NCBI GenBank assembly: GCA_963556695.1
Contig: CAUWAG010000020.1
Coordinates: 3,410,001 to 3,474,000, forward strand
Direction: 5' to 3'
DNA from: Anthostomella pinea
Taxonomy: Eukaryota; Ascomycota; Sordariomycetes; Xylariales; Xylariaceae
Length of the DNA: 64,000 bases
Part shown: positions 1 through 12,314 of the stretch, one piece after another
Layout of the letters: each line of letters begins with the position of its first letter
Numbering within the stretch: the first letter of the stretch is position 1
Translations under genes and position numbers: made by a program
The notes under the pieces: model-generated
What the model saw: only the letters and a program-made list of their open reading frames with translations
The model's database searches: none
Told to the model about the DNA's origin: nothing

Positions 1-921
1 CTTGAATTGATAATCTCGTGCGGATTGACCACATTTCTTACACTTTTGCATCGCCCAACTTGATTCCCGTATTGGGCACTACGAAGCACCAACCTGACGT
101 GCTGCAGTCCTGCTATTCCCATTCTGTCGGTAGGGAGTCCACATTGATGGTCGGCCGGCGCCATCGGAGCTCAACTCACTCTTACCTCAGCCCTCGCCAG
201 CCTTATTACTAATGCCGGCATGTGACTCGACCTGTCGTCTTTCGTCTGATCGTACTGGCATGTCGCGATACTTTCAGGGGATCATCCAAGACCCTGACAC
301 GCATCCCACCCACGCAGCCACGGTTACAGGTACTCTCTGCAGCTCTAGTCAGGTCCCGCCACGGCACCGCAGCCGTCAGAGTCTCAAACCCATGGTGCTT
401 GTATGCATTGGTGTAGCATCTTATTCCCGGCAATGCCGATGGATATGGAGCCATCTGACAGATAGCTCCTGGTAGCGCCGAATCACCCCGCAGACGGGAC
501 TGCAGCTTTGGCTCCCGAGGTCGGGAGTGTCGGGATTCATCAACGAGTTCGGCTGTCAAGGTCCAGGTCTAGACGACCGATCATGACATAATAATATGCA
601 TATTCTTCAATCCTGGTGTGTCGCTGGTGTCACATCCTTTTTCAGCCTTTTCAGCCTTTTCAGCCTTATGAGCCTTGGCTGCGCTTCTTATCTTATGCCT
701 CTGTGGACGATTATACGCCTTGAATTGCTGTATGAAGTGCGAGTTGACATATGAAACCGATGTCTTTGGATGCAGCCTCGAACCTACCAAACCAGAACGA
801 TGAGAGAATTCTCTCGTCCCTAAGTTGAGTCATCATACCGATACCTAAATGCGCGTCTGGGTTTTCATCTCCCCTTTCCAACCATCCGCCCAGGACCCGT
901 TCGCTCGCCCCGGTTCTCATC
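1..921. other. Intergenic, no gene seen
   Basis: No reading frame here shows a recognisable domain or convincing coding character. A short TTTTCAGCC-type tandem repeat (about 9-bp unit, three copies) lies at about 639-668. The last ~150 bases are the presumed promoter and 5' leader of the downstream reductase gene. Confidence 0.6.
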
Positions 922-3693
922 ATGCCTGACCTGCAGGCCAAAATGTACGAGTCTCCAGAGCACTCTGAAGACCATGCTCTCCAAGATGGTCATGATGAGC
1001 CACTCGACAGCCGGCGGATGCTTATTGCCTATGGCTCCGAGACCGGGAACAGCCAGAACTTGGCCGTGGACCTCGGACGCATCGCTGAGAGACTGCGCTT
1101 CAGAACAACGGTTACTGAGATGAATGATGTTGAGCTTGTAAGTAAAAAAGCACAGTTACTACAGTTACTATTTGGATCAGTCTCGAGTGCGAGTGCAATG
1201 CGTGTCCACCATTGAGGTGTCATTCAGTTCTGGCTGTCCTGCATCAACGTCCACTGCACTTGCACCTGGTAGCCTCTTTCTTCACCCGGAAGTGCGGCTT
1301 CCTTCACTTACTTGGTCGCAGTGCTGCAGACCCTCCGGGTTGTTTTCCTTCAACCTTCAAATCAGCCACGCACACCCCCCAATGACCTAAGGCATGAACC
1401 CAAATTGTTGACATGGTACACAACTGCATTATAGGGCGCCTTATCTCGATATCCTCTCGTCATCTTCGTCATATCGACTACTGGTCAGGGCGACATACCT
1501 AGCAACGCAATCAAGTTCTGGAAGAGCTCGTTGCGCAAGCGACTGCCCCAAGGCTGTCTTGGTCACGTCAGGTTCACCACATTTGGCCTTGGTGACAGTT
1601 CATATGCCAAGTACGTACCTAGCTAACCTTTACACTGGGAGCTTGCATCACCGCTACCTCCCCATTGTCACCGATCACTGATCTTTCCCCTGTACCATCA
1701 CAGGTATAATTGGGCTGCCAGAAAACTCCACAAGCGACTCGAGCAACTCGGTGCCGTCGAGTTCTTCTCTCGCGGCGAGGCGGACGAACGTCACGACGAC
1801 GGGTAAGCAGCTCTTTTTCGCCCCTGGAGTCAGCTCTGCTGCGCTTGCACAGTCTTCACCCGTATGGGTTTCTTAACTGACTTTCATCACAGCATAGACG
1901 GAGCCTTTCTGGATTGGTCCAACAGTCTTAGGACTCATCTTCAAACAGAGCATCCTTTACCCGACGGTATTTCGCCCATACCGTCGGATGTACAGCTCAC
2001 TCCCAAGTTCACCATTGAACTTCTCCCAACTATGGAATGTCCTGATTTGACAATGTCTGACAACCACGATGCCAAGGTGGTGGGGAAACAGCCTGTTTCC
2101 ACCCCTCTACCGGGCCGCAACAAAGAATCCGGTCCCAAAGATGCAGGTCAGAGCCGGCAGGATCATCCGGAGCCGGTCCTCGACAGAACTGCAGCGCTGT
2201 TCAGTCACGTGGATAACCCTAATCACGACCTGCAATTCGAGCTGCAGATAGAACGGGCCTCCATTCACAGCAATTCCCAACTGGCGCGTCTTTCAGAAGG
2301 GACAGCCAACGCCATTCCAGGCGGCATAGATATTCTAGACCGACCGAACGTACTCAGAGACGACCCTATCAAATATTCTCTCGACGATGCAGGCAGTCGC
2401 ATTCAAGAACCACAGCCGCCCCTGGATCTTAATCCGATCCCCAACGCATGGCGTGCCATAATAGAGGACAATTCTCGCGTCACTCCCGACAACCACTGGC
2501 AAGATGTACGCTTACTAACCCTCAATGTCACTTCGAGAATGGTTTCCACCAAAAAAGGAGAGAAAGAAGAGTGCGTCGTCACCACGCCAGGCGATGTGGT
2601 TGTCATCTATCCCAAGAACTTCCCGAAGGATGTGCACGCGCTGATCGATCTCATGGGCTGGGGAGACGTTGCCGACAAGCCTTTCGAGCACCACACCGAG
2701 TATCCCGAGGTTAACTTTGGCCCTCCGAAGAATTGCCATCCCATGCCTTTAAGTACCTTGCGCCAGCTATTGCTGAACAACTACGACATAACCTCCATTC
2801 CAAAGCGTGTATTCTTCGAAGACATCGCTTTCTACACGGAGGACCCAACGCATCAAGAGCGACTGCGAGATTTCTCAAATCCTGCATTATCAGATGAGTT
2901 TTACGACTACACGTCTCGGCCACGACGATCCATACTGGAGGTTCTGCAGGATTTCCCAACAGTCCAAATTCCCTACCAGCATATTCCGTCTGTATTTCCT
3001 GTCATACGGGGTCGCGAATTCAGCATCGCGAGCGGTGGATTGCTTACTCTATCTGTTGATAAGCCAGACATGACGCAGATTCAGCTCCTAGTCGCCCTGA
3101 TCAAGTACAAAACGGTACTAAGGAAGACAAGACAAGGGCTGTGTTCTCGCTATTTGGCCTCGCTCGGCCGCGATACACCCATAAATATCACTATCAAGGA
3201 GCGTGACTGGCCAGAGGAACTGCTAGATAAGCGGAATCCACTTTTGGCAATAGGCACTGGCACTGGAGTCGCGCCTATACGTTCTATACTCTGGGATCGC
3301 TACGATGGAGGTTCGTGCGGAGAGGTCGTACTCTTCTACGGCGGTCGGAATCGCCATGCGGACTTCCATTTCAAGGAAGACTGGGAGTCACTCGAAATCC
3401 GAGTAATCACCGCCTTCTCCAGAGACCCACCGGAAGATCAACCAGAAGGGCATCAGAAAGGCCCGATCAAGAAGACGTACGTCCAGGACCAAATCCGGGA
3501 GCACTGGAAGCTTGTCTATACCATGCTCCGTAAAGGAGCTGGCGTCTTCGTGGCTGGCAGCTCGGGCAAGATGCCTGCGGCTGTTCGACAGGCTCTTCTC
3601 GACGTCATGGTTCGCGGGGCGGCGGTCAATATTGAAGAGGCCAAGAGGATCATCTCATCCCAAATTACATATTACGAGGATGTCTGGGGTTGA
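922..3693 (+). CDS. TAH18: NADPH-dependent diflavin oxidoreductase, Tah18/NDOR1 type
   Basis: Tah18 passes electrons from NADPH through FAD and FMN to Dre2 in cytosolic iron-sulfur cluster assembly. I model four exons: 922-1137, 1435-1610, 1704-1802 and 1893-3693, giving 763 residues with phases that close exactly. Exon 1 has the FMN-binding YGSETGNSQNLA. Exon 2 has VISTTGQGD and FTTFGLGDSSYAK. Exon 3 has YNWAARKLHKRLEQLGA. Exon 4 opens GIDGAFLDW and holds the FAD motif REFSIASG, the family signature GLCSRYLASL and NADPH-binding IGTGTGVAPIRS, FYGGRN and FVAGSSGKMP. The introns are bounded by GT-AG; the first is long (297 bp). An insert of roughly 145 low-complexity residues (about 210-355) separates the flavodoxin domain from the FAD domain, so the protein is longer than the usual ~600 residues. 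The start is the only ATG just before the flavodoxin motif. The family assignment is firm; the exact first-intron ends are inferred. Confidence 0.92.
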
Positions 3694-5434
3694 AGAACTC
3701 GTGGTCGTATAAGCAGCACAGTGGTTGCTTACACCAGGGGGTGGGCACTGGGATATCGATGGTGCCGGCTGATTCTGTGAGTGAACGTGTCAGCCACTTG
3801 AGGGTTTTTGTGCGGTCCTAGCAGGACTTAGATAGATAGACACGGTACCTACTCAAAGTTTCGGAACTATCTCTGCTACATTCGCGTTACCTTGTCTGCG
3901 CATGATCTAGGTCACTGCCCACAAGCGGCGGCCAAATAAATACAGTGGCAGAAGCAATGGCTTGTGACTTGGTACAGTGTATAATGCCAGATTATGTTCT
4001 TCGGACAAGATCTATGGCCTCGTCTTCTAAATCCCACGCTCGAATTTATTCTTCAAGTCACTCGTTCACTTCAGCAGCCTGCAGGGTGCACCAACGTTGC
4101 CTCAATACCTCAACTGAGATAGTATCCCCTAGGGCTCCTAGATTAGGGGCCTAGGTACGGATCTGAGCCCCCCAGGAGGGCCTGGATGAAGGGTGACAGT
4201 GGTTCATACAGATTATTTACATACTGGTCCTTACGGAAGACCAAAGCGACCAGCCTGTCCCTATGTTTCCCCCTTTGGTCCGCAAGTACACATGCAGCAC
4301 ATCGGAAGCCGGTGACGCAAAGCCTATCTATCAGCTGTGCCTTTTAGACACTGTTGCTGCGAAACGACTATCTGCTACCTGTATCCGGACGATGTGTGGC
4401 GGCTCCATGGATGTGGCCCTCCCCCTTCTTGGAACCCCCGCCCAGTCAGCTGGCCGGGATTGATCACTTTTGATCATGGGTTCTTCAGGTGAGCTAGCAA
4501 GGGCAACGACGTGCTCTTCTTTGAGAACATACATCCGACCATGACCCCCATCCCTTGCTGGTATTGGATTACTCGACAGTGGTAAGTTTTAAAGGGGCAG
4601 GATGAGCGGGATCTGACGGAAGTCACTCACTGTAGGAACACCGATCGTCACTAAGAGGGTAGAAGGTAGCGTGCTCCTCGATAGTGATGAGAAGTTCAGA
4701 CGGGGGCATTTCGGAAAGCCATTTACGAGATAGAGTTGCGAGAGAGAATTTGTTTGATAGGAAGGGGTAGTTGCTGCCCGCCGCAATGCACGGTACTTGG
4801 GGACAGCGGCCTCCAAGCCTACCTCTTCGCCAAGCGCCATAGCAGGATCAAACCTTGGGAGAAGTCAAAATATCCCGCCTGGAGATCGTGCAGTCGGTCC
4901 TGCCAGGAACTGACGAAACGTCCCGGGATAGGACGAGTCCGTGGTGGGCACATAGACTAATGAAGAGTTGTATGGGTATCAGGGCCTGTGAGGAGGTTCA
5001 GAGGAGGACGGACCGGACGCTGGAGGAATGAGGTTCGCGTCTACTTCTGACGGTGGATGATAGAGGGTAGCCGGGAAACCTGTGTCTGCCCCCTTCGCCC
5101 TGCTCTTCAGCACTCGGGGGTGAACTCTTCTTCACCGTATCCCTGATTAGGTATGCGATATGACGCGAACGTCTACCAGTACCACGCGTTTCCTAGGATC
5201 GTCTGGGCGGCGTTGTGTTGGTTACATAACCCCGCAACAAAAAGCAAACATGGTTGACATCGCGGCGTCGAATCGCCGACGTGCCATTGGCCAATGGACC
5301 GAGACATATCGAGCGCACGCTTCGAAATTCGAACGACGTCTGCTGTTGAACCGTGAGCAGAGTCTCGACTCATTGTCGTCAGATACCAAGCCATAATCCT
5401 AATATACTTCACTCAACTTCCTGCGACTCCAACA
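3694..5434. other. Intergenic, no gene seen
   Basis: About 1.7 kb without a convincing coding frame, repeat or RNA gene. It holds the 3' region of the reductase gene and the upstream region of the broken mitochondrial-type gene that follows. Confidence 0.6.
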
Positions 5435-6224
5435 ATGTTCAGCCGTATCTGGAGCCGCACCAGCCGGTCATCAACCAGGCTCCCGGCAGCTTGGAGAACC
5501 CCTGCAACGCGAAGCCCTCACGCGTTCTTCACCCCGCGTCTCGCGCCGTCGGCAGCAGCAAACGGGGGCGGTCGCTCAGGCTGGCGGGACGGAAGAACGA
5601 AGACGCTCCGCGCCAGCGCCGTCTACCCCGCCATCGTCGTGTCGCTCGGCGCCATCTTCTTCACCGACTACGCCTGGCCCATATACGCCGAAACGAAGGA
5701 CGAGACCGGGAAGCGCCGCATCGAGCGCGTCCTATGGGCTCTGCAGTCCTCCAAGACCGGCAGCCGCTATCGCGAGATGCTCTGGGGCACGGCCCAGGAG
5801 CTCCTGAGCGAATATTTCGGCGGCCTGGAGACGTAGGAGCTCCCGCCCGATTCGGGATCCTGGCTGCCGCGCGAACTCGAGGCGCGCGTGTTCTCGGTGC
5901 CGGACCCGGACGACAGGGCCCGCGGCGACAGGGTGTTCCAGCTCTACGTCGCCTGCTCGGATGTGGACTTCCCCGGTCTGCCGGACAGCGCTCGAGAGTG
6001 CCATGAGGAAAAGCATGGAGAGGGTGCCCACCCACCGCGCCGTGGGCTGCATCCTGTACGAGACAGGGTCGCTCGTTCTGTACTATGACGGCACGCGTTT
6101 CATGGTCATCAAATTGATGGAGCATTTCCTGATAGAAACATTGACGGGCATGAAAACCATGGCGGACGCAAAGCGCCAGCAACAGAATCCCCAGGGACGC
6201 AAACTGTTTCGGCTCTTCCAGTAG
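5435..6224 (+). pseudogene. Broken gene for a predicted mitochondrial membrane protein
   Basis: The frame from ATG 5435 gives a 133-residue product. It has an Arg/Ser-rich N-terminus like a mitochondrial presequence and one hydrophobic segment (ASAVYPAIVVSLGAIFFTDY, about residues 65-84). It stops at TAG 5834-5836. The same frame continues with clearly protein-like sequence (ELPPDSGSWLPRELEARVFS and on to FQLYVACSDVDFPGLP). It then has to shift frame near 5990 to continue as SMERVPTHRAVGCILYETGS and end at 6222-6224. No GT-AG intron with a branch site bridges the stop or the shift. I do not recognise the family. A sequencing error at two sites is the main alternative to a real pseudogene; a truncated but translated 133-residue protein is also possible. 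Confidence 0.55.
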
Positions 6225-6564
6225 GGCGGTCAGTTTGTGGGCTTTCGCACCTACGGCAGTGGGTTACCAGAGCCCGGTTTCTGGAGCAGAGCGGAAGTGT
6301 TTACTTGGGTTCTGTGTCGGTCGTCGATGAGGGTGCCTGCGGTGAGCTAGGAGGTGGATTTCCCGTTTTGGAGTCAGGAGTGAGCAAGGAAAGGCAAGGA
6401 AAGGCAAGGAATAGAAACATGTCGACAGCGATTGCTGTGTCCCAAGCAAACAGGAGTATCTAGCAAAATAAATCGCAATATAGACTACCTAAGTGGCCTG
6501 ATATACGTAAGAGCGGCTCTTCTGATACGATATTGCTGACAAGAGCCTGTTGACGAGGGAGACT

Positions 6565-6782
6565 TACACTCAGCCCTTATAAGTCTCCGTACGTGCCATG
6601 TTGATGATATTACAGATCACCCGTTACAATCTTTGAAATATTAGAATAAGCATACAAGAATAAGCAGCTCTAGGCTAATAAGCAACTTTTCATGTTTATT
6701 GCAGTGTGCTTATTCCGATTTGATGAATATACCGTGGTTTGATAGAAGGGTGGTGTACGGAGACTTATGAGGGTTCAGTGTA
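6565..6782. mobile_element. MITE copy A (TA-flanked, ~28-bp TIR)
   Basis: The 218-bp element begins TACACTCAGCCCT and ends AGGGTTCAGTGTA. The terminal inverted repeats are about 28 bp with three mismatches and share the core ATAAGTCTCCGTAC. Both ends carry TA, compatible with a TA target duplication as in Tc1/mariner-related elements. Inside are sub-terminal GGAATAAGCA/TGCTTATTCC-like inverted motifs and no coding capacity. Seven further copies occur in the window. Confidence 0.85.
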
Positions 6783-8747
6783 CCACCACACCCCATGGAA
6801 GCACCACACATAAGACATGAGAGATGAGGCTCCTCATCGTTCCCTTCTCCCCCATTTCTCGCCGTACGCTGAGAACGTGATATAGTCCAAAGCTGATGAG
6901 AGACTCCACCACATCTCTCTCTCTTTATCTCCTTCACTTGATGTCCGTGTCTGGATAATGTACCCAAATCACGAGACATGATAGAAGTCACTGCTAAGGC
7001 CTTCATCTCCAGATGCTGTGGAGTATCAGCAACTAATTAGTGGTCGTTTCCGTGGTCTTGATGCTCGACTCGTTCTGTGTGTACTCTTGGAAAAGGAGGC
7101 TCCCATCAAAGACGAGACTTTACTAGTTGATCTATCTATAAGCCGCCAGTCATTTGACTTGGTTATCTGTCGTAGAAGCCATAGCTTAGTGACTGTCGCG
7201 AACCTGGAGTTCGTAGCACTGGATGGCCCATCGAGATCAGGGGGCATACACCTGACTAGGAAAGGCTGACCAGTGCCGAGCCTAGCACAATTCCTGGTTG
7301 AACATGAGAACTAATACTGCTCGTAAGTTATTCATACAACAGGGACAGCTTTCCCACTTCCATTCGCCGCACTGGAAAGGTGCTATGTCCATAACAGATA
7401 TGCACATTCGCCTCGATGGCATCGGTGGAATCATAGGGTTTCAGTCTGCTGACAGCAAGAAAGCTACGCGTACTGTACTCGTAAGCATACGCAGCGCTGA
7501 CACACGCAACGCGATGCGGCGTTTCATGCAGTAAGAAAGGGCCCCCATGAACTCCTATCTTTGCAATCCGAAGGAGCGAGAGATGGCCACTGCGACCTGG
7601 TTCAGGAAACGCAACGTATGCGGCTGACACAAGTGGACAATACACACAACGACGATCAGGATATCTTTCTGGAATTTACTCCTGATGGATGGCGTGTGTA
7701 GTGTTTCAAGCAGAACAATGGAGGCGTTTACTGTCCCGAATATGGCAAGTGGTTGCCAGCAGTTCGTGGGTGGCGTCCTGGACGGTGACTCCACGAGGGA
7801 GACGTTGCAGCCACGTGCTCATCTAGGATCAGCTCGTTCAGCTCCGGCACGATCCCTAAGGACTCAGGCGAGGCAGCAGGATGCACCGGAGCCGTGCATG
7901 TTCCACTGCAGGTGTTCTGCTCTTTGAGGGCGGGATATGCAAGTCAGACGGACGCGGCCTGCATGGTAGTAAGGGAAAGGGGGTTGTGTGGATGGGTGGC
8001 TCTCGGAGATGGCCAATCTATCGACCACAATGCTGGTAATATGAAGGTTGTATGAAGGTTACATTCTGTCGGGGCAATTGCGTCGCGTGTCCATCGCCAA
8101 TCTGGAAGTCACCTCTCTTGGTGGTGGGAGAGGGGTTGGGCGCAACACGGCATCACCGGATCTTGAGATTCCCGCTGCAGGCTGATATAACGGCTTGAGT
8201 GGAAATAACCTATGACCCTCTTGAAAGTGAACCCATCGTATTGATCCCGGATTATCGGCCAGCAGGCAGACAGACGTACAGACAGATGAGCCTCGGGACG
8301 CACGCTTCTGCAACCCACCCCAGCATCCCACGCGACGTTATGCACCTACTGGCTGCAGAGTCTCATCAGTGTGACCCTCCAGCCGAGTAGGGACATATCA
8401 AGCGATAATTGTTGAGAGCAAAAATCCTGTTTTTGGGGTGTCTCTCTCTCTATCACGAGCGAAGCCTTATGCTAGTAGACCCCAGAAGCAGATTATGGGA
8501 TACCCGGCGCGGAAAACCCATGGGCTATATATCTCACGCGAGGCAACTCACAAGGCATGCCATGCAGACGGTTTGTCATTTGGCCGGCATGAACGACCTG
8601 AGCAGAGTCGGGACGAGCTTCCATTGGGTTGTCGCATTCTACGCAGCGCTAGATATGACCTGATGAGGTGGGTATGCTGCTGTTCGCTACACTTACCTAC
8701 AACGTATTGATGGTGCGGTACGGATGAGGTCTGCAAGCGAAGCTCTT
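6783..8747. other. Intergenic, no gene seen
   Basis: About 2 kb with only short open frames lacking recognisable motifs. I see no RNA gene or repeat family here. Confidence 0.55.
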
Positions 8748-9263
8748 CTACGCACATATGAACCTAAGCAAAGTCATCCGTGCAGGCGGTCGGATCTGCG
8801 AAGGTGCGGCGTCTAACAGCGCGAAGAAGAGCGGTGTCCGTAAAAGCTCGTTACGCGCGGCTGCGGTCAGAGAAGCGAAGTGTTCGCGATGCTCGAAGAG
8901 GGGAGGTTGGCCCACGAGTCTGAGGTCTGAGAGTACATAGGCGCGCGGTTGGATCGGAGGCAAGGATATCATCTAGATGATGCCCTCGTGAGTCGTGCGA
9001 AGAACGACAATTGTCCCTGGGTGAGGGTCGACGACAACAAATACCTGAAGAGGCGGTCTGCCCGTGCCGCCCGTCTGCGTCTTTGTTGAAGTTCGCGATA
9101 CGGCGCAGCTGAGATGCAGCGGAGCACCCAGCATCAGTCGGTGGGATGGATGCCACCATTGCCATGTGGCAGCGGTGTATGTATGGCCATATCCACCACC
9201 AGGGGCAGGGGAACTTATCAGTCTGCCTGGCAACCAATCTGCACGCCTTGGACGTCGATACAT
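8748..9263 (-). pseudogene. Possible gene relic with one in-frame TAG
   Basis: Reading the minus strand from ATG at 9263, the frame stays open for 96 codons, meets TAG at 8973-8975 and continues open for another 74 codons to 8748. The part around the stop reads like protein on both sides (VFVVVDPHPGTIVVLRTTHE before it; RAYVLSDLRLVGQPPLFEH after it). I recognise no family. The stop would be explained by CAG changing to TAG. It may instead be a chance open frame; confidence is low. Confidence 0.25.
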
Positions 9264-10190
9264 TTTTCCGTTGTATTTCCGAAACAGATATCAGGGGAGT
9301 CCAAAGGTTTTCACTGTGAGCCACATCGACCCAGGGTTATTGATTGCTGTCGTCATGCGACGAGATAAGACGCGAGAGAAAGAGATTTGACCCAGGGAGG
9401 CGAATGCCGTGATCACGGCAGTTCATTCCAGTCCTAGAATCGATGCACTGATAAGATCGCAAAACAAACGAGCGCGCCGGCGCGCGAGGCACAGCGCAGC
9501 AGGCCTGGCACGAACCAGCACCGAGTTTAAGCCCCAAATGCTTGGTAGGACTCGCCAGGGTCCCGAGTGCGTCGGGACCGACAGGGACGCGAAATTCGCA
9601 CGTTGTGAGAACCCGAGGCTGACTCCTGAGAGGTACTGACGGGGTTACATCGCAGTGCCGGGATGGCCCTCCTTCCATTGCTTCGTGCGTCCAATAGAGT
9701 TCTGAAGTTCGTCCTGAACAGTTCATCGCGCTGCAGGGATTTCAATGCCCTATCATCATCCTTGCTTGCATGTCGCGTGTAGACATGAGCTGCTGGCACT
9801 GCAACGTGCTGCTGCTGAGGTGAGCCTCATCAACGCCGGTATGCTTGTTTAGGAATGATGAGCTGGGACGCCTAGAGCTGATCGCGGCAATGTCACTATC
9901 GTCTGCCAGTTAGCCAGTTTGGAAACAATCTTCCTACACCATTCCCTTTTCCACGGCGTATTTTGTCGTATTTGTAGCCACTGATCGTTGATTAGATGCA
10001 CAGTAATATGTATGTAGGTAATTATACAAGAGCCCGCTCATTTATGACATGGCCCTCCTATCTCGCTATGGCTCTGGGTATCGTAACACGGCCCGCCCCT
10101 GTGTTCTATTAGGTGTTGTTACATTATATACAACCCTTTTTGGCCCCCTTTCCGTCTGATGCCGTAAGCCCTATAGGCTGCCCATTAATC
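9264..10190. other. Intergenic, no gene seen
   Basis: No convincing gene. The right-hand part is the 3' flank of the minus-strand cell-wall-like gene. Confidence 0.55.
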
Positions 10191-12314
10191 TCAAACCCAG
10201 AAGATCAGTGAGCCCAACAACGCCCCGCCTGTCGCTATGCATGAAATCATTAAACAGAATCCCCGGTCTGGCCTCGTGACTGGTCCGCTGTTCTCAGCGG
10301 ATCCCGTCGCAGTTGGGACCCTCATGGCTGCGTTGGTGCCCTGGCTTGCGCCGATGGTCGTTGTCGACGCGTAGGGCGCGCCAAGCGTAAGTGTCGATAT
10401 CGAGACCCCGTTGGGCCCAATGGTGATGGTCTCGCCGTCGATGACCGTCGTTGTCGCCGTGGTGCCGGCGCCGACGCTATATGTGACTCCCCCTATTACC
10501 ACGGCCGTTTTGCCGAGCTGCGTAATCGTCGCGCCGCCCACCATCTCGAACGTGGTGGCAATAGATGCTGCTGTAGGTCCCCCAAGAGTTTTGCCATGAA
10601 CAATCACACCCGACGGCCCGATCAAGATCGTGTCACCGTCGACAACTTCCGTAACCGTGCTCGGGTCCGCTCCGTATGTCGTTGTTGTGCCTTCAATGAC
10701 AACGACGTCAGACCCAATGGCCGTAATCAATTCGCCACCCAAGACACCTGTCTCAGTTGCGCCTGGGCCAGTGTTGACGTTGAGAGTTTGACTGGGGAAC
10801 GCAATTGCCCCTGCTCCAAGTACGATGGGTTGACCCTTGACAACCACTGACACTGGCGTGGGACCAACTTCATAGACTGTGCCGTCAATAGTAGCCACGG
10901 ATGATCCGTAGACGACTTCTATACCCTCGATCGTCGTTGTCGCTGGTACGGCGACGAGCACACCTCCTACATTAGGGGGTCGAGTGATGGTAGCACTAGC
11001 GCCGACTACTTTGGATGGATCGATGACAAAGGTATCGGTCCCTACAACCACAGTGGACGTCTTCTGCTCGGGATTATCGGTGAACGTTTGGTCGTTGAGT
11101 TGCACCTCGCCCGGGTCCACCACGACAGTCACTGGAGCCGAGTCGAGCTCACTTCCAAGGTCTTGAGCCGAAGCTGGAACCGAAATTGGAGCTGGAGCCG
11201 GAGTAGCAGCCGCTTTGTGGTCTTCGACCGACGACATCACCATCCCATACTCGGGCGTGGTGACAGCACTGTCTCCGGACACCGTTTTGTGATTATTCGA
11301 GTCCGAGGCTGGTGATCCGCCATAGTCGGGAAGCGTCAGGCTCGGAAACACCACGGCAGGGTTCTTGTCCGTCGTGACGTAGATTATTGTCGCGAAGTGT
11401 AGTGCGGGCACAGCCTGCGCCCCGGACGAACTCACAAGGTTGGGGGCATTATCAGTTGTCGTAAAAGTGGTTAAGCCGGTTGGGCTGGACTTGGGAGTGC
11501 ATGGTCCCGGTGTGTTGATGGTAGGAAATGGTGGTGTATAGTCGGATGGGTCTTCAGCCCAAGTCGTAGTTGAAGTGTACACGATAGAATATGATGTGAC
11601 TGTAATAGGCTGGCCAATGCTCGATGAGCACTCACTCGCACTAGTATTCGGATACACAGTAATGGACGTTGGTGATGGTATGGTGAAGGTGGTCACAGGA
11701 GGAGGAGGCGGCGCTGTAACATTCGTTGTAGAGTTCCATTTCGAGGGTATCGAAGCCGTGTTGAAGAAAGGTTTTGGTATGGTAGCGGATGGCAGCGCTG
11801 TGTGACTTGGATTTGAAATGTACAAAGAGCTAGTGATGGCTGGTGTAGTGCTGACCTCCGAGTTGCTGTTTGCTGGTGAAGGCAACTGTAACGTCGGTCT
11901 TGTTAAGGTAGTAATGCGCCCTAGGTCTGATATAGACACAAATGGGTCCGAGTCGGCATCCTCAGTATTGCTCGGGGCGGCAGACTCATATTCTGTCATT
12001 GACGTCCTCGTGGAATCTGGAACAGCGTATGATGAGCTCCCAATTGTCGAGTAGGCCAGCCCATCTGGGTCTAATGAAGACGTTGTAGTCTCGGGAAGAA
12101 TAGACTTCGCTTGGGAGGCGGAGATCAACGCGGTTGTCGTGTCGTTGCGGGACGGTATCCTTCTGTCGACTTGATCCGCACGAAATCCTGTGAAGTTGTC
12201 AGCATCTGCAGGCTGTACATAGCTACGGTGAATAAGCCACGTACCAGACCCAGCTGCCGCTACATGTCTCCAAAGCAAAGCAACACACCACAGCACGGAT
12301 GTGGTAGTCGGCAT
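10191..12314 (-). CDS. Ser/Thr-rich secreted, probably GPI-anchored cell-wall protein
   Basis: A single-exon frame of 707 residues. The start is the ATG at 12314 because the frame upstream of it has no other ATG and the next residues (MPTTTSVLWCVALLWRHVAA) form a signal peptide. A Ser/Thr/Pro-rich middle follows, typical of heavily O-glycosylated wall proteins. The C-terminal half has degenerate tandem repeats of about 50-60 residues built around V-DG-(D/E)TI-IGP-GV and similar strings (for example VIDGETITIGPNGVSISTLT). The last residues (CLMISCIATGGALLGSLIFWV) are hydrophobic after a Ser/Asn/Gly-containing stretch, as in a GPI-attachment signal. No enzyme domain is visible. It probably sits on the plasma membrane or in the wall, perhaps as an adhesin or structural protein; this role is inferred from composition only. 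Confidence 0.75.
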   Translation of the reverse strand: MPTTTSVLWCVALLWRHVAAAGSGTWLIHRSYVQPADADNFTGFRADQVDRRIPSRNDTTTALISASQAKSILPETTTSSLDPDGLAYSTIGSSSYAVPDSTRTSMTEYESAAPSNTEDADSDPFVSISDLGRITTLTRPTLQLPSPANSNSEVSTTPAITSSLYISNPSHTALPSATIPKPFFNTASIPSKWNSTTNVTAPPPPPVTTFTIPSPTSITVYPNTSASECSSSIGQPITVTSYSIVYTSTTTWAEDPSDYTPPFPTINTPGPCTPKSSPTGLTTFTTTDNAPNLVSSSGAQAVPALHFATIIYVTTDKNPAVVFPSLTLPDYGGSPASDSNNHKTVSGDSAVTTPEYGMVMSSVEDHKAAATPAPAPISVPASAQDLGSELDSAPVTVVVDPGEVQLNDQTFTDNPEQKTSTVVVGTDTFVIDPSKVVGASATITRPPNVGGVLVAVPATTTIEGIEVVYGSSVATIDGTVYEVGPTPVSVVVKGQPIVLGAGAIAFPSQTLNVNTGPGATETGVLGGELITAIGSDVVVIEGTTTTYGADPSTVTEVVDGDTILIGPSGVIVHGKTLGGPTAASIATTFEMVGGATITQLGKTAVVIGGVTYSVGAGTTATTTVIDGETITIGPNGVSISTLTLGAPYASTTTIGASQGTNAAMRVPTATGSAENSGPVTRPDRGFCLMISCIATGGALLGSLIFWV

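Noticed and set aside
5831..5885. Intron starting GTAGGA that would remove the TAG at 5834
   Set aside because: No branch-like motif and no convincing acceptor; the removed sequence itself looks coding, and the later frame shift would remain.
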